From NCBI GenBank assembly GCA_963930775.1, contig OZ005699.1, positions 8,577,501-8,641,500 of the forward strand: a stretch of 64,000 nt of DNA, written 5' to 3'. This DNA is from Cliona cf. orientalis. Its lineage: Eukaryota; Porifera; Demospongiae; Clionaida; Clionaidae. The translations under genes were made by a program, and so were the position numbers. Shown in pieces: positions 60,801-64,000 of the stretch. Within the stretch, counting starts at the first letter, position 1; every line of letters begins with the position of its first letter. The notes beneath the pieces were generated by a model. It did not search any database, was not told the origin of the DNA, and saw nothing but the letters and a program-made list of their open reading frames with translations.

Positions 60801-62707
60801 TTTAATAATGGGTTTGGGTTTTCATGTGTATAATTTAAAATATCATTTATTTATTCTTTATACCTAATTCATGCACTTAATATTATGTCATTTCATGTGT
60901 ATTTAAATAATATTATCATCTTTGAGTAAAGAATGAAATAATAATTGCATATTCGTTGAAATAGACAACATAATATTATTATATAATACATGTATACGGA
61001 ATGACATGTAGATGGAAGATAATATTAATATAAATATATAGAAAATCTCGATTGATATCACTTGTGTGGGGCTCGCTTCAATTGGCTTGCCCCAATAATG
61101 CAGATGTACATGATATGGAATGGTGATATTGCTTATCGTCCCCCAAGACACCAATACAACTGTACAGAAAGCACAATGGCTCCTCGCCCATATCCTATTG
61201 AGAACTTGAAGGTCACTTCATGCTCTGAAAATGACTCAGCAATAAGTTTATCGTTAGAGTGGTCTCCTCCTTCCATTGTCAATGGCCGACTAGATTTTTA
61301 TGATGTTTGCATCGGAAATGAACCTCTGGAACCAGATGAAGAGGCATCTAATACAAGCTATAACTGCTTAAAGCAAAGCGTCTGTTAAATAATAATTATA
61401 CAGAATTATAATAATAATGATTTTTCTGCATTCTATAAACTAGAAAGAAATGACCAGTGATACGATCATAATCCAAGACCAAAGTGAATACCCCATCCAC
61501 ATCCAAGTAAACATAAATTCTATGAACTTGAATATTATGGTTAAATAAGCCTACTTTTGTGCACTAGATTCGTGCCCATAATTTGTATGCTCACGGAAAT
61601 TGGAGTGAGCCTTCTGTTATAAAAGGTGAGTGTTGTATTAAAATGAACATCGATCTGATTCTCAGCAGCTAAATCAAACATTATTGTAGCCATGACAGAT
61701 TGCATAATAGTTATGCATGTATTACATGCCTGCATTTGGTTATGCTATTAATAATAATAATAATAAATTATAGCTTCTCACATAATAATAATATCATTCA
61801 TTATTGATTTGTGCAGAGCCAATAGTGCAGATGTGTGGAGCGTCTTCAACTATGATAATGACTGACAGTGGTAAGCACCACTACTATACAAAATCATGTA
61901 TGCTGTACAGTTACTTTGTAGCCGTATAATGTATCCGGCAATATATTATATAGCATGCATAAAAATTTCCCATCCCCATTTCACACAGACAATATTAGTG
62001 CAGGATTGCTTGGTGGATTCATACTTCTAGCTCTTCTCGTATCCTGTATTATAATAACTACAATAGTACTTTACGTCTTCTGGTATGTGCGGAATAAGTA
62101 TGGATTGGTAATACCAACACAGGTACGATGATTTTTAAATTTTAATAGCAGCAAAAAGCATATACACTTTCATTCATTAGGAGCCAATTGATCCAATCTT
62201 CAGTAGTCGGCCAAATACTCTCCAATTGGAGAGAAGAACTTTACATGTGGCCTCACTGCCACAGCCAGATAATTGGGAAATTCCTTCCAAAGAAATCATT
62301 ATGGAGGATCTACTTGGAGAGGGGGCATTTGGTGAAGTCTACAAGGGAGTGATCAAGTGTCCAATTATTAATCCAAAAGTTCAACCATCTATGAAGAGTT
62401 CCATTTGTACTCCTGTGGCAGTTAAGCTGCTGAAACGTAAGAGTTCAATAATAATTATTATTAGCTGTTGATTATAATATAGGATATGATCACCTTTTGA
62501 AACATTATAGTGTCAGCTCAAGGAAATGAGAGGAAAGACTTCCTCTCAGAGATTGAGATGATGAAGAAGGTAGCTGAGGGTCAGAATGCTCATGTGGTTG
62601 GTCTCCTTGGCTGTGTCACCATCCAGGAGCCACTCTGCCTCATCACAGAGTTCGTCAAATATGGCGACCTCCTCTCCTATCTCAGATCAAACAGAAAGAA
62701 GGAATCT
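45825..62707 (+). CDS. Gene E: diverged RTK of the same family (3' partial)
   Basis: Exons: 45825-46022, 49778-49852, 50045-50149, 55944-56048, 56108-56153, 56799-57037, 57128-57251, 57449-57571, 58516-58622, 59240-59314, 59431-59497, 59590-59789, 59838-59927, 61104-61379, 61444-61506, 61568-61625, 61817-61870, 61989-62122, 62181-62436, 62511-62707. They sum to 2592 nt (864 codons) without a break, and phases match genes A, B and D. The start MVYIMFMFTVFLISGK is a signal peptide. The 15 cysteines of the Cys-rich domain are all present, with PCLKGCK at its end. FN3-like domains end GNWSEP. TM at 61989-62122. The kinase N-lobe has GEGAFG, VAVK and the EIEMM helix, then ITEFVKYGDLLSYL. The catalytic and activation loops lie beyond the window or beyond an intron over 1.3 kb long. 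Donors at 49853 (GTTAAG) and 61380 (GTCTGT) are weak. The most diverged copy, probably the oldest split in the cluster. Confidence 0.85.
46130..48290. other. Gene E intron 1, repeat-rich stretch
   Basis: AT-rich to mixed composition. A GGTCGTCAAT block with GCGCGCGGGCC near 46727-46920 belongs to the dispersed GC-ended repeats. The text around GACTACGTCCAGAGTCCC (47261-47278) is mirrored by GGGACTCTGGACGTA (47648-47662), suggesting an inverted-repeat element. The ORFs here (46682-46987, 47192-47539) have no domain and are not called. Confidence 0.5.
48294..48545 (+). pseudogene. Duplicate of gene E exon 1 (3' part) inside intron 1
   Basis: Near-identical to 45870-46125: the last ~50 codons of exon 1 (from VVILAMSGE to LSCDD), its donor GTATGT and ~100 nt of following intron. 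It lacks the original ATG and most of the signal peptide. The possible acceptor TTGTAG before it would not keep frame, so it is probably never used. Confidence 0.85.
48863..49751 (+). mobile_element. Tigger/pogo-like non-autonomous element
   Basis: Inverted ends CAGTCGAGCCTCCGA and TCGGAGGCTCGACTG flanked by TA on both sides, the target site of Tc1/mariner-superfamily elements. Subterminal repeats of ACCTCCGAGAAGCGGAC are typical of pogo/Tigger ends (established for the family). No transposase frame. It ends 26 nt before the acceptor of gene E exon 2; the partner copy is at 12100-12892. Confidence 0.8.
50621..50862. mobile_element. MITE with AGGCCACTCCAA ends, copy 1
   Basis: Left end AGGCCACTCCAAATCAATTA then GTTGTTTCTCATCCC, mirrored at the right by GGGATGAGAAACAATGAATT and TTGGAGTGGCCT. 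The interior has CCGCCCGCATG words. In gene E intron 3. Confidence 0.85.
50915..52650. repeat. Stacked copies of the CACTAAGCAGAAAA repeat
   Basis: The T-run plus TTCAAG..CACACTAAGCAGAAA occurs at about 50925 and 52435 and also at 26030. CATATGGGAAAACTTTAAAG and CGACCCATTCTGCGTGCC blocks at 52280-52365 match 26230-26330. At least two units are stacked here, one with a ~1.1-kb extra interior. Possibly LINE 3'-UTR sequence, given the association at 26022. Gene E intron 3 (50150-55943) is essentially all repeat. Confidence 0.55.
52916..53229. mobile_element. MITE with AGGCCACTCCAA ends, copy 2
   Basis: AGGCCACTCCAATGAGATTC at the left and GAATCTCATTGGAGTGGCCT at the right, both continuing into ATTGTTTCTCATC and its complement. 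Same family as 50621-50862, with a different interior. Confidence 0.85.
53996..55098. mobile_element. TIR element with a second element nested inside
   Basis: Outer ends AGGCCCGTAC and GTACGGGCCT with flanking G-runs. The interior shares GGGGGAGCATGCCCCCAGAT with the 34847-35336 family. Nested at 54174-54880 is an element with long inverted ends CAGTGCAACCAAGCAAGAGA then GCAAAAC, bordered by TA, so Tc1/mariner-type. No transposase frame in either. Confidence 0.8.
56154..56798. other. Gene E intron 5
   Basis: AT-rich. The open frame at 56489-56740 is not conserved in genes B or D at this position and has no domain. Nothing else seen. Confidence 0.4.
57572..58515. other. Gene E intron 8
   Basis: AT-rich intron. 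The text around TGTACATTTTGCCACAG..ACTACC near 57760 resembles part of the A/D intron at 35520-35560. No exon seen. Confidence 0.4.
60362..61080. mobile_element. Inverted-end element next to a gene E acceptor
   Basis: GGCGAGCCCCACACAAGT at the left against ACTTGTGTGGGGCTCGC at the right (61060-61076). The interior is AT-rich with no meaningful ORF. It stops about 20 nt before the acceptor at 61103, so the branch point and pyrimidine tract are largely element-derived. Confidence 0.75.
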
Positions 62708-64000
62708 GTAATGTCTTTATATTATGTAATAGAATTTAGATCATATCTGTAACAAATACTGCAATTTGATTGGCTACTGACAGGTATCTATGTCTCATAG
62801 TCACCTACAAGCTTCTCATAGTCACCTACAAGATTTTCACATAGTCACCTATAAGTTTTGCCCTCTGGCTCTTAGCAATACAAAATTAGCTATATGAACT
62901 TGTTAGACACTGTTTAGTCGGTTTCTATGTGATTTAGAAGACCTTAGGGCCCTCGCTTTGCTCGGAATTCTATATAGAGTATGTCCTTCTGTCTTCTAAA
63001 TCACATTCAAACCTCCTAAACAGTGTATATAGTTGTAACAAAATTAATACTATGATCTGATTGGACACTCAGAGGTCTCTGTTTCTCATAGTGACCTACA
63101 AGTTTCATAGAGACCTACAAGTATAGCCAAGGAAGGCTCGAGGCTGTAGCATCCCGAGTAAAGCGAGGGTGCTACTAAGGGCCTGAGAGTCTCTGAAAAG
63201 CGTAGAGACCATTGGACGAGAATAATTATAGCAACTGTAACCGTGGTAGCTAGTTGACCTGAGGACTAGGCGCGTGGGATTGATGCTAGGCAGCAGTTTT
63301 AATAGCTATATGTCAAGCCTATCATATGAGCATTGTTGCTAGGATCTAAAGTTGTTAGACTCTGTTTAGAAGACCTCAGGGCTCAGCAGAACCCTCGCTT
63401 CGCTTGGGATTCTACATAGAGCCCTTAGGTCTTCTAAATCACATAGAAGCCTCCTAAACAGTGTCAAGTATTATGTAGGACCTTGGACTCGGTCTCTAAC
63501 TATTAATAGTTATTGACCAACTCCCGAGGTTTGTATGCAGTATATAGAAGCACAAATCCTGAGGGAAGAGCCCAAGGGATGAGTGCTTCTCTATACTACA
63601 TACAAAGCGAGGGATTGGTCAATAACTATTTTCTAGCCCATTGTTTCCATGGATAGTGTTTAGCTCTCAAGAATTTTATGAATGTTTGCCCAGGCCCTCA
63701 GGAACTGTACAATAGTAAATAATTATTATATTAGCTATATGGATATGAGCCCTACAAGGAGGGACTGTATCATATATACAGTACCTATACCATAGCAACC
63801 ACATAGCAATGGGCTAGAAGTACACACTTTATTATACTAGCTATATACAATGAAAAATATTTTTCAGACGATTATTTTTTCGTATAATTATAGTCCATGT
63901 CCTAACCTGGAGAGCATAAAAGATGCGCTCTGCTACAAGTTTAGAAGGCCCATGATAGGTCAGAATTGCAGTGCTGTGTGCACAAAGTTGAAACAAGGGT
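62708..64000. other. Right edge: gene E intron with fold-back elements
   Basis: Threefold CATAGTCACCTACAAG repeat at 62795-62855. Inverted pair ACACTGTTTAG / CTAAACAGTGT with ATTTAGAAGACC / TCTTCTAAATC at 62907-63027, and a second related copy at 63352-63465. A hairpin with ~40-bp arms around ATAGTTATTGACCAA and TTGGTCAATAACTAT lies at 63505-63635. The next kinase exon is not found. An open frame from 63868 to the edge (CPNLESIKDALCYKF...) is not recognised. Confidence 0.6.

Noticed and set aside
12930-62707. Minus-strand genes opposite the receptors
   Set aside because: No minus-strand frame apart from the LINEs shows a domain or conserved exon structure.
63868-64000. Possible next exon of gene E
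   Set aside because: The translated frame is Cys-containing but does not match the expected YTNCGTDEDAV-type kinase exon; the acceptor is uncertain.

Overview
The window looks like nuclear DNA of an early-branching animal, most likely a demosponge (Amphimedon-like). It is AT-rich, the genes are split into many short exons by small GT-AG introns, receptor tyrosine kinase (RTK) genes are tandemly expanded, and introns and spacers are packed with small inverted-repeat elements. The organism call is inference; nothing here names the species. No rRNA, tRNA or CRISPR array was recognised.

Layout, all receptor genes on the + strand. Gene A (191-7420) is the 3' part of an RTK: fibronectin-III-like ectodomain, transmembrane segment, complete kinase domain and long Ser/Pro/Gln-rich tail. 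Gene B (10491-23145) is complete in 36 exons (4410 nt, 1469 aa). Its ectodomain is duplicated in frame (two cysteine-rich + FN3 modules joined by a Ser/Thr repeat stalk). It has a transmembrane segment but no kinase, only a short tail. Behind it, 23838-27897, lie decayed kinase and tail exons of the same family, broken by two LINE insertions with target-site duplications. Gene D (28652-42220) has one ectodomain module and an intact kinase half that is a recent duplicate of gene A, but it carries a nonsense codon and a 4-bp frameshift in neighbouring ectodomain exons. Gene E (45825-62707 and on past the window) is a more diverged member; the window holds its ectodomain, transmembrane segment and the N-lobe of the kinase.

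Exon phases are the same in every copy, so one ancestral gene can be aligned to all of them: signal peptide, 15-cysteine domain with a Frizzled-CRD-like end, several FN3-like domains, short stalk, transmembrane helix, kinase of RET/FGFR-like type, and a tail with NEYIDL and NPYVD tyrosine motifs. Gene A and gene D have DLG where kinases normally have DFG.

The cluster shows receptor evolution in progress: whole-gene duplication (A/D), ectodomain duplication and kinase loss (B), inactivation (D), and exon-scale duplication (E exon 1). Mobile DNA fills the rest: 5'-truncated LINEs, a Tigger/pogo-like non-autonomous element in two copies, several TIR/MITE families, nested insertions, and a fold-back element carrying a hammerhead-ribozyme-like core.
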